A DNA stretch of 64,000 nucleotides from an uncultured Dysosmobacter sp. (GCA_934565855.1 CAKTIO010000009.1:16347-80346), one strand, 5' to 3'. Shown: positions 1-8,995, numbered from the stretch's first letter. The notes: generated by a model from the sequence alone, not told the origin. Numbers and translations are program-made.

Positions 1-273
1 GCGGTGGATGCAGAGGTGCGCTTGTATGACAACCTGTTTAACGATCCGGATCCGGATGGACCCGACAAGAATTTCCTGGACTATCTGAACCCCACGTCTC
101 TGGAGGTTCTGAAGGGCTGCAAGGTCGAAGCGGGGTTGGCAGATGCCACGGCTCCGGCAAACTACCAGTTTATGCGTCTGGGCTATTTCTGCCTGGATAA
201 CAAGGATTCCAAGCCTGGACACCTGGTGTTCAACCGCAGCGTTTCCCTGAAGGACAGCTTTAAAAAGGCATAA
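1..273 (+). CDS. glnS: Glutaminyl-tRNA synthetase, C-terminal fragment (5' end outside window)
   Basis: The first 90 codons are open from the window edge and end at TAA 271-273. The protein reads as the C-terminal anticodon-binding beta-barrel of class I glutaminyl-tRNA synthetase. The closing signature is Tyr-Phe-Cys-Leu-Asp, followed by Val-Phe-Asn-Arg-Ser-Val-Ser-Leu-Lys-Asp, which matches the end of the E. coli enzyme closely. The enzyme charges tRNA-Gln in the cytoplasm. The catalytic Rossmann domain with its HIGH and KMSKS motifs lies upstream of the window. A strong terminator follows immediately. Confidence 0.95.
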   Translation, partial: AVDAEVRLYDNLFNDPDPDGPDKNFLDYLNPTSLEVLKGCKVEAGLADATAPANYQFMRLGYFCLDNKDSKPGHLVFNRSVSLKDSFKKA

Positions 274-275
274 TG

Positions 276-319
276 AAAAGAGAGAAAGCAGACCGAATAA
301 GTGCTGCTTTCTCTCTTTT
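276..319 (+). terminator. Rho-independent terminator after glnS
   Basis: A perfect 16-bp inverted repeat (276-291 with 304-319) begins with AAAAGAGAG and ends in CTCTCTTTT. The T-rich 3' arm makes it a terminator for glnS. Its A-rich 5' arm could also serve the convergent thioesterase gene on the minus strand. Confidence 0.85.
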
Positions 320-350
320 CCATTGCGGTGCTTTGTGCTGCGGGAAGTGA

Positions 351-770
351 TTATTCCCTGTCCAAAGGCAGCGGAAGTCCAAGGTTATAAAAGGTCATGG
401 TCGCAGTGCCGATCAGCTTTTCGTTTTGGTCAATGAGGGTAACGTCATAAACGCTGATGGTTTTTCCGTGCTTGGTTTCCCGGGCTTCCGCAGTGATGCA
501 GTCGCCTGCGCTGGCACCGCTGATAAAATTGTAGTTGGCGTTCAGCGTGACGGACTGGAAGCCATAGGAAGCGGCGGCGGAGCCGCAGGCGGTGTCGGCA
601 ATGGCAAACAAACTGGCGCCGTGGGCTCTGCCCAGCGGATTGGTGTCATCGTTTTGGATGGTTTTCACTGCACGGGCATAGCCCTGCCGAACCTCCTCTA
701 CAACGATCCCGAGCTTTGCGGCAAAAGAGGATTTTTCGTTTCTGAAATTCTTGATCTGCTGATAATCCAA
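351..770 (-). CDS. PaaI-family hotdog thioesterase
   Basis: A 139-residue single-domain hotdog protein. The stretch Asn-Pro-Leu-Gly-Arg-Ala-His-Gly-Ala-Ser-Leu-Phe at about residues 44-55 is the PaaI/YbgC-type helix with the active-site Asn/His-Gly region. The second half carries the usual strand pattern ending in Gly-Thr-Ala-Thr-Met-Thr-Phe-Tyr. Relatives hydrolyse aromatic or short acyl-CoA thioesters as homotetramers in the cytosol; the substrate here cannot be read. The start is a TTG preceded by a G-run (GGGGGG) about six bases upstream; no better ATG lies in frame. It is convergent with glnS and lies just downstream of sigG on the same strand. Confidence 0.85.
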   Translation of the reverse strand: MDYQQIKNFRNEKSSFAAKLGIVVEEVRQGYARAVKTIQNDDTNPLGRAHGASLFAIADTACGSAAASYGFQSVTLNANYNFISGASAGDCITAEARETKHGKTISVYDVTLIDQNEKLIGTATMTFYNLGLPLPLDRE

Positions 771-845
771 AATAAGCCCCCCAGTGCTTTCGTGATATTC
801 CTATCATATCCTCTGGAGGGCGGTTCGTCAATTTCCTATGGGCTT

Positions 846-1616
846 TTATAAATTTTTTCGGATGGTGTTGATGGCACCCTTTTCCAGCCGGGATACCTGT
901 GCCTGTGAGATCCCGATTTCGTTGGAGACCTCCATCTGGGTTTTTCCCTCATAAAATCGGAGGGAAAGGATTTTCCGCTCACGGTCATCCAGCTTCCGCA
1001 CCGCCTCCTTCAGGGCAATCCGGTCGATCCAGCTTTCATCGGTGTTGGAGGAGTCTCGAACTTGGTCCATGACGCAGAGTGCGTCTCCGCCATCGGAATA
1101 GATCGGTTCATACAGGGAGACCGGATCGACAATGGCATCCATAGCGAAAACCACCTCCTCACGCGGAATATCCAGTTCCTTGGCGATCTGCTCTACGGTC
1201 GGTTCCTTCTGATGCTCAGAGATCAGCCGTTCCCGGACCTGTAACACCCGGTACGCCGTATCCCGCATGCTTCTGGACACCCGGATGGCGCTGTTGTCCC
1301 GAAGGTAGCGCCGGATCTCACCAATGATCATGGGGACGCCGTATGTGGAGAAGCGTACCGGCTGGGAGATATCAAAGTGGTCAATGGCTTTGATCAGTCC
1401 AACGCATCCCACTTGAAACAGGTCGTCCACATTTTCTCCCCGACCGACAAATTTTTGGATCACGGAGAGAACCAGGCGCAGATTTCCCTCAATCAGCTGC
1501 TGGCGGGCGTGAAGATTTCCCTCCTTTGCCTGCCGCAGCAGCGCCATGGTCTCCTCATTTTTCAGGACCTTCAGCTTGGAGGTGTTGACTCCGCAGATCT
1601 CGACTTTTCCTATCAT
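846..1616 (-). CDS. sigG: RNA polymerase sporulation sigma factor SigG
   Basis: This 256-residue sigma-70 family protein directs late forespore transcription. The N-terminus Lys-Val-Glu-Ile-Cys-Gly-Val is nearly identical to the B. subtilis SigG start. Region 2 (Asp-Asp-Leu-Phe-Gln-Val-Gly), region 3 (Ile-Arg-Val-Ser-Arg-Ser) and region 4 (Gly-Ile-Ser-Gln-Ala-Gln-Val-Ser-Arg-Leu-Glu) are all present. The open frame extends 42 codons further upstream. I chose the ATG at 1616 because a GGGAGG Shine-Dalgarno sits about nine bases before it and because it restores the family N-terminus. No spoIIGA/sigE genes lie next to it in this window. Its presence shows that the host forms endospores or descends from a spore former. 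Confidence 0.96.
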   Translation of the reverse strand: MIGKVEICGVNTSKLKVLKNEETMALLRQAKEGNLHARQQLIEGNLRLVLSVIQKFVGRGENVDDLFQVGCVGLIKAIDHFDISQPVRFSTYGVPMIIGEIRRYLRDNSAIRVSRSMRDTAYRVLQVRERLISEHQKEPTVEQIAKELDIPREEVVFAMDAIVDPVSLYEPIYSDGGDALCVMDQVRDSSNTDESWIDRIALKEAVRKLDDRERKILSLRFYEGKTQMEVSNEIGISQAQVSRLEKGAINTIRKNL

Positions 1617-1765
1617 ACAAAAGCCGCCTCCCGTTATCAAACATTTGCTTCCAGTATGGGCAGATGGAGAGGTTCCTATACTGGCGAAGCCTGTCGGAAT
1701 CTCTGGGATGTCCGCGTGCATGGGACATTCCGGAAGCAGCATAGAAGTAATGGGGAGGGATCGCC

Positions 1766-2050
1766 ATGCAATGCAGAATGAAAGAAATGCGGTGCAAGGA
1801 AGTCATCAATATCTGCGATGGATGCCGTTTGGGGTATGTGGCGGATGTGGAGGTCAAGGTCCCGGAGGGGCAGGTCTGTGCCGTGATCGTCTATGGTCCG
1901 TGCCGTTTTTTTGGATTGTTCGGAAGGGGAGAGGAGTATTATATTCCCTGGGAGTGCATCCAGAAGATCGGTGATGATATTATTTTGGTGGATAAACCGT
2001 TTCAGCGCCGGGAACCGGGAACGGACCGAAAGCGCCGCAGGCGGTTTTAA
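1766..2050 (+). CDS. YlmC/YmxH-family sporulation protein (PRC-barrel)
   Basis: A 94-residue PRC-barrel-like protein. It contains Lys-Glu-Val-Ile-Asn-Ile-Cys-Asp-Gly-Cys-Arg-Leu-Gly-Tyr-Val near the start and Ile-Pro-Trp-Glu-Cys-Ile near residue 60, the hallmark of the YlmC/YmxH family. Family members are linked to sporulation in Bacilli and Clostridia, but their biochemical role is not established. A GGGGAGGG ribosome-binding site lies six bases before the ATG. The C-terminus is very basic (Arg-Lys-Arg-Arg-Arg-Arg-Phe). The gene is divergent from sigG with a 150-bp gap, which fits the sporulation context. Confidence 0.9.
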   Translation: MQCRMKEMRCKEVINICDGCRLGYVADVEVKVPEGQVCAVIVYGPCRFFGLFGRGEEYYIPWECIQKIGDDIILVDKPFQRREPGTDRKRRRRF

Positions 2051-2093
2051 CAGTAACCCTGCAGCGTCAGGGAGATTCAAATTAGAATGATTC

Positions 2094-2122
2094 TTGCTAT
2101 TTGAAAAAATGCGTGATAAAAT
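2094..2122 (+). promoter_or_regulatory. Sigma-A-type promoter upstream of the trmH-dprA-topA run
   Basis: TTGCTA (2094-2099), a 17-bp spacer and TAAAAT (2117-2122). It lies about 90 bp before the trmH start and is the best-scoring promoter by eye in the ylmC-trmH gap. Confidence 0.6.
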
Positions 2123-2209
2123 AAACTTTATATGGGCAAAAGTACGCAAAATGTGCGGAATGGTCTCATGTATTCAAAACCACACAGATGGCGGAAAGGG
2201 CAGCAGAGC

Positions 2210-2977
2210 ATGGAGACAATCACAAGCAGGACGAACCCGTTGTGCATAAAGCTTCGGAAGCTGGCATCCTCTGCCGCTTACCGCCGGGAGCAGGGGGCGT
2301 TTCTCTGCGACAGCCCCAAGCTGCTGGAGGAGATTTTGAAGTGGCGGTCCGATTGGCTGGAAACGGTAGTTTTTACGGAAAAAATGGCTCTGCCGCAGCT
2401 CCCGGAAAGTGTCCGGTGCGTTCAGGTGCCGGCTTCTCTGATGGAAGCGGTTTCTCCCGCAAAGACCCCGCAGGGAGTGCTGGCAGTCTGCCGCATTCCG
2501 CAGATGGCGGTGCCGGAAAAGCTGACAGGCAGCCACTATGTTGTGATGGATACAGTGCAGGACCCCGGCAATGTGGGAACGATCCTGCGGACAGCGGATG
2601 CTTTCTGGGCGGACGGTGTGTTTCTGGTCAACGCCTGCGCGGACCTGTATAGCCCTAAAACCGTTCGGGCGTCTATGGGAGCGGTGCTGCGCTGCCCTGT
2701 CTGGCGGTGTACCGTGCCGGAGCTGACGGAGCTGCTGCACCGGAGCGGAATCCCTCTTTATGGCGCGGCACTGCGGGAAGACACGGTGGATGCGCGGGAA
2801 GCGGACTACAGCCGGGCGGCAGTGGCAATCGGCAGCGAGGGACATGGACTGTCTGCGGAATTGCTGGAGTGCTGCGACAAAACAGTGAAGATCCCGATGA
2901 ATCCGCACTGTGAATCCTTGAATGCCGCGGCGGCAGCCACGGCGCTGCTGTGGGAAATGGCGCGAGGGACTCACTGA
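2210..2977 (+). CDS. TrmH/SpoU-family RNA 2'-O-methyltransferase
   Basis: A 255-residue SPOUT-class methyltransferase acting on rRNA or tRNA in the cytoplasm. An N-terminal substrate-binding region (about 1-95) is followed by the SpoU domain. Motif 1 is Val-Gln-Asp-Pro-Gly-Asn-Val-Gly-Thr-Ile-Leu-Arg-Thr-Ala. Motif 2 is Ala-Ile-Gly-Ser-Glu-Gly-His-Gly-Leu. Motif 3 is Ile-Pro-Met-Asn-Pro-His-Cys-Glu-Ser-Leu-Asn-Ala-Ala, which forms the knotted SAM site. The start is placed at the ATG at 2210, where homology begins, rather than the upstream in-frame ATG at 2132. It is 26 bp before dprA and probably co-transcribed. The exact target nucleotide cannot be read. Confidence 0.92.
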   Translation: METITSRTNPLCIKLRKLASSAAYRREQGAFLCDSPKLLEEILKWRSDWLETVVFTEKMALPQLPESVRCVQVPASLMEAVSPAKTPQGVLAVCRIPQMAVPEKLTGSHYVVMDTVQDPGNVGTILRTADAFWADGVFLVNACADLYSPKTVRASMGAVLRCPVWRCTVPELTELLHRSGIPLYGAALREDTVDAREADYSRAAVAIGSEGHGLSAELLECCDKTVKIPMNPHCESLNAAAAATALLWEMARGTH

Positions 2978-3003
2978 AATAACAGAAAAGAGGCGGCAGA
3001 GAT

Positions 3004-4191
3004 ATGGCGATGTTAAAATACTGGCTGTGGTTTTCTGAGCTGGGACTGCACAGCCAGACAAGGCTTGCCCTGTTGCAGCATTTTGAATCGCCGGAGGCGG
3101 TTTACTTTGCGGATGAAAAGGAGATCCTGCTGGTGGACTCCATGACGCGGGAGCAGGCGGCGCTGCTGAGCCGGAAGGATCTGTCTCCTGCGGAGAAAAT
3201 ATTGGAGGAGTGCCAGAAGCAGGAGCTGCATATCCTGACGATACAGGACGCCGGTTATCCGGCGCGTCTGAAAAATATTTATGATCCACCGGTCCTTTTA
3301 TATGTAAAGGGCACCCTGCCGCCAATGGATGAGCAGGTAACGGTGGCGGTCGTCGGGACCAGAAGCTGCACACCCTATGGAATTCAGTGTGCCGAGAAGC
3401 TGGGCGGACAGCTGGCATCCGGAGGAGCCATTGTAGTAACAGGGATGGCACGGGGGATTGATTCCGCAGCCGCCCGGGGCGCATTGAGAAATGGCGGTAC
3501 GGTCATTGGCGTGCTGGGCAACGGTCTGGACGTAGTTTATCCGCCGGAGAATCGGTATCTTTATGAGGATGTGGCGGCATCTGGCGCGCTGATTACAGAG
3601 TACGCGCCGGGAACCGAACCGGCTGGCAGACATTTTCCCGTCCGGAACCGGATTTTGTCCGGACTGTCAGTCGCCGCGCTGGTGGTAGAGGCACCGGAGC
3701 GCAGCGGCGCGCTGATTACGGCGGAGACTGCGTTGGAGCAGGGGAGAGATGTTTACGCTGTTCCCGGTCCCATTGATTCGGAAGCCAGCAGGGGCTGCAA
3801 CCGCTTGATTCGGGATGGCGCCAATCTGGTGGCGGACGGCTGGGACCTTCTGCGGGACTATGAGGGACGCTTTCCCGGAAAGGTCTCTGAAAAGCAGGCA
3901 AAGCGCCCGGTGGTCAATTTGGGCTATCAGAAACGGGAGGAGCAGAAGGCTCCGGCAAAGAAGCTGCCGGAGCTGCTGGACCTTTCCAAGGAGGGGGTGG
4001 CACTGACGGACGACCAGCTGCTGGTTTTAAAGACCCTGACGGAGGAACCGGTACTGGTGGATGACCTGGTGGAACAGACGCAGCTGCCCGTGAGACGGGT
4101 CCTGTCCGCGCTGACCATGCTTGAAATCGATCATTATGTGCGGCAGGAGCCGGGTGGACGCTATGCCCGGAACGTGACGCTGACGGAATAA
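3004..4191 (+). CDS. dprA: DNA processing protein DprA/Smf
   Basis: This 395-residue protein binds incoming single-stranded DNA and loads RecA during natural transformation. An N-terminal SAM-like helical region (about 1-70) is followed by the Rossmann-like DprA core. The core has Val-Val-Gly-Thr-Arg-Ser-Cys-Thr-Pro-Tyr-Gly near residue 116, and then Val-Thr-Gly-Met-Ala-Arg-Gly-Ile-Asp. Later come Phe-Pro-Val-Arg-Asn-Arg-Ile-Leu-Ser-Gly-Leu and a C-terminal winged-helix domain (about 335-390). It sits directly upstream of topA and trmFO, the order also seen in many Bacilli (smf-topA-trmFO). No other competence genes are in the window. Confidence 0.95.
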   Translation: MAMLKYWLWFSELGLHSQTRLALLQHFESPEAVYFADEKEILLVDSMTREQAALLSRKDLSPAEKILEECQKQELHILTIQDAGYPARLKNIYDPPVLLYVKGTLPPMDEQVTVAVVGTRSCTPYGIQCAEKLGGQLASGGAIVVTGMARGIDSAAARGALRNGGTVIGVLGNGLDVVYPPENRYLYEDVAASGALITEYAPGTEPAGRHFPVRNRILSGLSVAALVVEAPERSGALITAETALEQGRDVYAVPGPIDSEASRGCNRLIRDGANLVADGWDLLRDYEGRFPGKVSEKQAKRPVVNLGYQKREEQKAPAKKLPELLDLSKEGVALTDDQLLVLKTLTEEPVLVDDLVEQTQLPVRRVLSALTMLEIDHYVRQEPGGRYARNVTLTE

Positions 4192-4229
4192 CTTAGAAAC
4201 CGTTCCACAAGAGGAACGTGGAGGTATGT

Positions 4230-6566
4230 ATGGCAAAACACAGCCTGGTGATCGTGGAGTCACCCGCGAAAGCCAAAACGATTGGAAAATACTTGGGCGG
4301 GGATTACGAGGTAAAGGCCTGTATGGGTCACCTGCGGGATCTGCCCAAAAGTGTGCTGGGTGTGGATCTGGAGCATGATTTTGAACCGGTCTACAAGCCC
4401 ATCAAGGGAAAGGAAGAGATCATCTCAGATTTGAAAAAATCTGCCAAGGCGGCAGATACCGTATACCTTGCGACCGACCCGGACCGCGAGGGAGAGGCGA
4501 TTTCTTGGCATTTGAAGGCTTTGCTGGGATTGCCGGATGATAAGACCAAGCGGGTCACTTTTAATGAAATTACGAAAAATGTAGTACGGGAGAGCATTGA
4601 AGAGCCCCGCAGCATCGACCAGAATCTGGTGGACGCACAGCAGGCGCGGCGGATTCTGGACCGGATCGTTGGTTATCAGCTGTCCCCGCTGCTGTGGAAA
4701 AAGATCCGCCGGGGATTGTCTGCGGGACGTGTGCAGTCGGTGGCGACCCGGATGGTGGACGACCGCGAGCGGGAAATTGAAAACTTCAAGCCGGAGGAAT
4801 ACTGGACGCTGGATGCCCGGCTTCAGGGCAATGACTTGAAAAAGACGGTATTCCCCGCACGGTATCACGGCAGGAATGGGAAAAAGACAGAGCTGAAATC
4901 TGCGGAGGACGTGGAAACGGTGGTGCGGGAAACAGAAAATGTTCCCTTTACCGTCAAGACCGTCAAGAGAACGGACAAGCAGCGCTCCCCCTCTCCTCCG
5001 TTTACCACCTCGACCATGCAGCAGGAGGCATCCAGAAAGCTGAATATGACGCCGCGGCGGACGATGGCGATTGCACAGCAGCTGTACGAGGGCGTGGATA
5101 TTGAAGGGGAAGGCACCGTAGGTCTGATTACCTATATGCGTACCGACTCCCTGCGGCTGAGCGAGGAGGCAATCGCCTCTGCCCGGAGCTTTATCGGCGG
5201 ACGCTATGGCGAGAGCTATTACCCTGCGAAGCCAAACCGTTACAAGGCAAAAGCCAACGCGCAGGATGCGCATGAGGCAATTCGCCCCAGTAATGTGAAC
5301 TTGACGCCGGAAATGGTGAAAAAGTCCCTCACTGGAGAGCAGTACCGCCTGTACCGCCTGGTGTGGAGCCGCTTTGTGGCATGCCAGATGTCCAACGCTG
5401 TTTACGACAGCATTTCTGTAGAGATCGAGTCGGCGGGACACAGCTTCCGTGCCACCTCCTCCAATCTGAAATTCGCGGGCTATACTGCGGTTTATGAAGA
5501 GGGACGGGACGAGGAGAAGGAGGAAAAGGAACCGGCTCTGCCTGCCCTGCAGGAGGGCGAGGTGCTGGCGCTGAAGGACTTTGGAAAGACACAGCATTTC
5601 ACCCAGCCGCCTGCCCACTATACAGACGCTTCCCTGATCCGTGCGATGGAAGAAGCGGGCATTGGTCGTCCCTCCACCTACGCGCCGACGGTCTCGACCA
5701 TTTTAGACAGAGAGTATGTCATCAAAGAGGGAAAGTATCTGAAGATCACCAATCTGGGCAGAGTGGTGACCGAGTTGATGAAGAGCAAGTTTGCGGACAT
5801 TGCGGATACAAAGTTTACCGCCCATATGGAGCAGGAGCTGGACTCCGTGGAAGAGGGAAAGACCCCCTGGAAGAATGTCCTGCGGGATTTCTATGGCGAT
5901 TTTGACAAGAATCTGAAGCAGGCGGAAAAGGATCTGGAGGGGACCCGCATCAAGGTCCCGGATGAATTGTCCGATGAAGTGTGCGACCTCTGCGGTCGGC
6001 AGATGGTGGTCAAATCCGGACGGTTCGGGCGTTTTCTGGCGTGCCCCGGTTATCCGGAGTGCAAGTTCACAAAGCCCTTGGTAGTGGAGATGCCGGGACG
6101 CTGTCCCAAATGCGGCAGCCGGATTTTGAAAAAAACCTCGGCGAAGGGCTACACCTATTATGGCTGCGAGCATAACTCGGATAAAAACGAGGCGACCAAG
6201 TGTGACTTTATGACGTGGGATGTTCCGGTAAAGGACGACTGCCCGGTTTGCGGACAGACCATGTTCAAGAAATCCGGACGGGGCTTTAAGAAGCCGTTCT
6301 GTATCAACCCGGCATGCTCCAACTTCCTGCCGGAGGATCAGCGTGGATATCCGCGGAAAAAGAAGGCGGATGCCCAGGCGGAAAAGGCAGAGGAGACGGC
6401 TGTTGAGGCAGAGAAGAAACCGGCAAAAAAGCCAGCGGTGAAAAAGACTCCGGTGAAAAAACCGGCAGCCAAGAAAACCACGGCGAAGAAGACAGCAGCG
6501 GCAAAGACAACGAAAACGGCGGCAAAAAAGACCGCTGGCAAAAAAGCGGCGGAGAAGGCGGAATGA
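4230..6566 (+). CDS. topA: DNA topoisomerase I (type IA)
   Basis: A 778-residue type IA topoisomerase that relaxes negative supercoils. The TOPRIM domain starts with Val-Ile-Val-Glu-Ser-Pro-Ala-Lys-Ala and includes Asp-Pro-Asp-Arg-Glu-Gly-Glu-Ala. The catalytic Tyr302 lies in Gly-Leu-Ile-Thr-Tyr-Met-Arg-Thr-Asp-Ser. The C-terminus carries three four-cysteine zinc ribbons (about residues 585-710) and then a tail of about 65 residues built from Lys-, Ala- and Pro-rich units, typical of DNA-binding tails in high-GC clostridia. The ATG at 4230 has GGAGG five bases upstream and is preferred over the in-frame GTG at 4218. Confidence 0.97.
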   Translation: MAKHSLVIVESPAKAKTIGKYLGGDYEVKACMGHLRDLPKSVLGVDLEHDFEPVYKPIKGKEEIISDLKKSAKAADTVYLATDPDREGEAISWHLKALLGLPDDKTKRVTFNEITKNVVRESIEEPRSIDQNLVDAQQARRILDRIVGYQLSPLLWKKIRRGLSAGRVQSVATRMVDDREREIENFKPEEYWTLDARLQGNDLKKTVFPARYHGRNGKKTELKSAEDVETVVRETENVPFTVKTVKRTDKQRSPSPPFTTSTMQQEASRKLNMTPRRTMAIAQQLYEGVDIEGEGTVGLITYMRTDSLRLSEEAIASARSFIGGRYGESYYPAKPNRYKAKANAQDAHEAIRPSNVNLTPEMVKKSLTGEQYRLYRLVWSRFVACQMSNAVYDSISVEIESAGHSFRATSSNLKFAGYTAVYEEGRDEEKEEKEPALPALQEGEVLALKDFGKTQHFTQPPAHYTDASLIRAMEEAGIGRPSTYAPTVSTILDREYVIKEGKYLKITNLGRVVTELMKSKFADIADTKFTAHMEQELDSVEEGKTPWKNVLRDFYGDFDKNLKQAEKDLEGTRIKVPDELSDEVCDLCGRQMVVKSGRFGRFLACPGYPECKFTKPLVVEMPGRCPKCGSRILKKTSAKGYTYYGCEHNSDKNEATKCDFMTWDVPVKDDCPVCGQTMFKKSGRGFKKPFCINPACSNFLPEDQRGYPRKKKADAQAEKAEETAVEAEKKPAKKPAVKKTPVKKPAAKKTTAKKTAAAKTTKTAAKKTAGKKAAEKAE

Positions 6567-6599
6567 CCGCCGGTTCTCTGTGATAAAGAGGAAAAGAGC

Positions 6600-7910
6600 A
6601 TGAATGTGACCGTAATTGGCGCGGGACTGGCAGGCAGTGAAGCCGCCTGGCAGCTGGCGCAGAGAGGTATTGATGTTACGCTTTGCGAAATGAAGCCTCA
6701 GAAGCATACACCCGCGCATCATACCAATGATTTTGCAGAGCTGTGCTGTTCCAATTCCCTACGTTCCGACCAGTTGGAGAACGCAGTGGGACTTTTGAAG
6801 GAGGAGCTGCGGCGCTTGGGATCGCTGATCCTTTCCTGCGCGGATGCCACCCGCGTGGAAGCGGGCGGTGCGCTGGCGGTGGATCGGCATGGCTTTGCCC
6901 GGATGGTGACGGAAAAGCTCCGCTCTCATCCGAGAATCACTGTGCAGGAGGGGGAGATCACACAGCTGCCCCAGGAGGGGACAGTGGTCGTGGCAAGCGG
7001 ACCGCTGACTTCGGATGCACTGGCGGAGCAGCTTCAGGCGCTGCTGGGAGAGCATACGGACCTTCATTTTTACGATGCGGCGGCTCCGCTGATTTCCGCG
7101 GACAGCGTGGACATGGACTACGCCTGGTTTGGCTCCCGTTACGGAAGGGGATCGGACGACTATGTGAACTGTCCGATGAACCAGGAGGAGTATGATGCGT
7201 TCTGGCAGGAACTGACTACCGCGCAGGAGGCAGAAGTCCACGGCTTTGAGGACAGCCAGGTATTCGAGGGCTGTATGCCCGTAGAGGTCATGGCGCGGCG
7301 GGGACATGGTACGCTGCTGTACGGTCCGCTGAAATCCAGAGGACTGGACGACCCCCGTACCGGCAGATGGCCTTACGCAGTGGTGCAGCTGCGCCGCGAT
7401 AATGCGGACGGTACGATTTATAATCTGGTGGGATTTCAGACGCACCTGAAATTTCCGGAGCAGCGCCGGGTATTTTCCATGATCCCCGCCCTGCACCATG
7501 CGGAATTTCTGCGGTACGGTGTGATGCACCGGAATACATTTTTGGATTCTCCGCGGCTGTTGAACCGGTACTATCAGCTGAAAAAGGACCCGCGGATCTC
7601 CTTTGCCGGACAGATGACAGGCGTGGAGGGCTATGTGGAGTCTGCTGCGTCCGGTTTTCTGGTGGGTGTGGAGACGGCAAGGCGGCTGCGGGGGATGGAA
7701 CCTATTGATTTTCCGCAGGAAACCGCCATTGGTGCGCTGGGACTGTATATCAGCAATCAGAGCGTGACGCAGTTCCAGCCGATGAATGTCAATTTTGGCA
7801 TCATTCCGCCGCTGGATCACCGGGTAAAGGGCAAGCGGTTCAAAAACGCGGAATTGTCACAGAGATCCCTGGCAATCGTGGAGCAGATAAAAGGAGAGGT
7901 GCTTGCATGA
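6600..7910 (+). CDS. trmFO: tRNA (uracil-5-)-methyltransferase, folate-dependent (TrmFO)
   Basis: This 436-residue flavoprotein methylates U54 of tRNA to ribothymidine, using methylenetetrahydrofolate as the carbon donor and FADH2 as reductant. The N-terminal dinucleotide-binding motif is Val-Ile-Gly-Ala-Gly-Leu-Ala-Gly-Ser-Glu-Ala-Ala. The family block Cys-Cys-Ser-Asn-Ser-Leu-Arg-Ser-Asp follows at about residues 48-56. Near the C-terminus is Gly-Gln-Met-Thr-Gly-Val-Glu-Gly-Tyr-Val-Glu-Ser-Ala. The length matches the GidA-like TrmFO family (about 435-450 residues). Its last four bases overlap the start of plsX (ATGA), so the two genes are translationally coupled. Confidence 0.97.
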   Translation: MNVTVIGAGLAGSEAAWQLAQRGIDVTLCEMKPQKHTPAHHTNDFAELCCSNSLRSDQLENAVGLLKEELRRLGSLILSCADATRVEAGGALAVDRHGFARMVTEKLRSHPRITVQEGEITQLPQEGTVVVASGPLTSDALAEQLQALLGEHTDLHFYDAAAPLISADSVDMDYAWFGSRYGRGSDDYVNCPMNQEEYDAFWQELTTAQEAEVHGFEDSQVFEGCMPVEVMARRGHGTLLYGPLKSRGLDDPRTGRWPYAVVQLRRDNADGTIYNLVGFQTHLKFPEQRRVFSMIPALHHAEFLRYGVMHRNTFLDSPRLLNRYYQLKKDPRISFAGQMTGVEGYVESAASGFLVGVETARRLRGMEPIDFPQETAIGALGLYISNQSVTQFQPMNVNFGIIPPLDHRVKGKRFKNAELSQRSLAIVEQIKGEVLA

Positions 7911-8959
7911 TAAAGATCATTGTAGACGCGATGGGCGGAGACAACGCCCCGCAGGCAATCGTTCAGGGGGCGCTGGATGCTGCCCGGGAGTTGGGGGTTC
8001 AGATCACGCTGGTAGGGCGGACCGAGGATATCCTCCGTGCAGTAGAGGCATGCGGGGAGAAAACTTTGCCCTCCGGAGTGGAGATCCACAACGCCACGGA
8101 GGTGATTGAAATGTCGGATGATCCGGCGTTCGCCTTCAAGGCTAAGAAGGATTCCTCCATGACCGTGGGACTGAATCTCCTGCGGGACGGCGCAGGCGAC
8201 GCCTTTGTTTCCGCCGGCTCTACAGGTGCGCTGCTGTCAGCGGGAACGCTGGTCACGAAACGGATCCGCGGCATCCGCCGGGCGGCGATGGCACCGCAGG
8301 TGCCCTGCATGGGCGGCAGATTTGTGCTGTGCGATTGCGGAGCGAACGCGGAATGCACACCGGAATACCTGCTGCAATTTGCCTATCTGGGCAGCTTTTA
8401 CGCCAAGCGGATGATGAAAATTGAAAAGCCCCGGGTGGCGCTGCTGAACATCGGTGCAGAGGAGGAAAAGGGCGATACGCTCCGCCATGAGACCTATGCG
8501 CTGCTGAAGGCGGCTGGTGATCAGGGGAGGATCCATTTCATCGGCAATATTGAAAGCAGCGATGCCATGCTGGGCGGCGCCGATGTGGTGGTCGCGGACG
8601 GTTATTCCGGCAACATCATGCTGAAAAGCTTGGAGGGAACGGCAAAGTTCCTGATGAAGCAGTTGAAGCAGGTTTTTCTGAAAAACACAAAAACCAAGCT
8701 GGCTGCGGCACTGGTCAAGGATCAACTGGCAGAGCTGAAGGGACTTCTGGATGCCGGAGAGATCGGCGGAACACCGTTTTTGGGACTGTCCAAGCCAGTC
8801 ATTAAGGCACATGGCTCCTCAGATGCCCGGGCGATCTATAATGCAGTGCGGCAAGCGCGGGACTTTGCCGCAAGCGGCTTTATCGCGGATATTCAGGAAA
8901 ATATCGACTATATGAAGGTGGATATGGCTTCCATGGAAAATGGTGGGGCAAAAGCGTAA
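7907..8959 (+). CDS. plsX: Phosphate acyltransferase PlsX
   Basis: A 350-residue enzyme converting acyl-ACP and phosphate to acyl-phosphate, the first step of membrane phospholipid synthesis in Firmicutes. The N-terminal Ile-Val-Asp-Ala-Met-Gly-Gly-Asp-Asn-Ala-Pro is the family signature. Phe-Val-Ser-Ala-Gly-Ser-Thr-Gly-Ala-Leu-Leu and Val-Val-Ala-Asp-Gly-Tyr-Ser-Gly-Asn-Ile-Met-Leu-Lys follow. It acts peripherally on the membrane. Its ATG overlaps the trmFO stop by four bases. It is followed by acpP, which supplies the acyl carrier, although acpP also has its own promoter. Confidence 0.97.
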   Translation: MIKIIVDAMGGDNAPQAIVQGALDAARELGVQITLVGRTEDILRAVEACGEKTLPSGVEIHNATEVIEMSDDPAFAFKAKKDSSMTVGLNLLRDGAGDAFVSAGSTGALLSAGTLVTKRIRGIRRAAMAPQVPCMGGRFVLCDCGANAECTPEYLLQFAYLGSFYAKRMMKIEKPRVALLNIGAEEEKGDTLRHETYALLKAAGDQGRIHFIGNIESSDAMLGGADVVVADGYSGNIMLKSLEGTAKFLMKQLKQVFLKNTKTKLAAALVKDQLAELKGLLDAGEIGGTPFLGLSKPVIKAHGSSDARAIYNAVRQARDFAASGFIADIQENIDYMKVDMASMENGGAKA

Positions 8960-8966
8960 ATTCCTA

Positions 8967-8995
8967 TTGACACAGAGAGCGGGCTGCCGTATGAT
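8967..8995 (+). promoter_or_regulatory. Sigma-A-type promoter of acpP
   Basis: TTGACA (8967-8972), a 17-bp spacer and TATGAT (8990-8995), in the 83-bp gap between plsX and acpP. The -35 is perfect and the -10 has one mismatch, as expected for a highly expressed acyl carrier protein. Confidence 0.8.

Noticed and set aside
426..851. 141-codon plus-strand frame
   Set aside because: Antisense of the PaaI thioesterase, Gly-rich with no ribosome-binding site.
2174..3484. 436-codon minus-strand frame
   Set aside because: Covers trmH and dprA in antisense; Pro/His/Arg-rich without a motif.
4425..5618. 397-codon minus-strand frame inside topA
   Set aside because: Shadow of topA, with no recognisable protein features.
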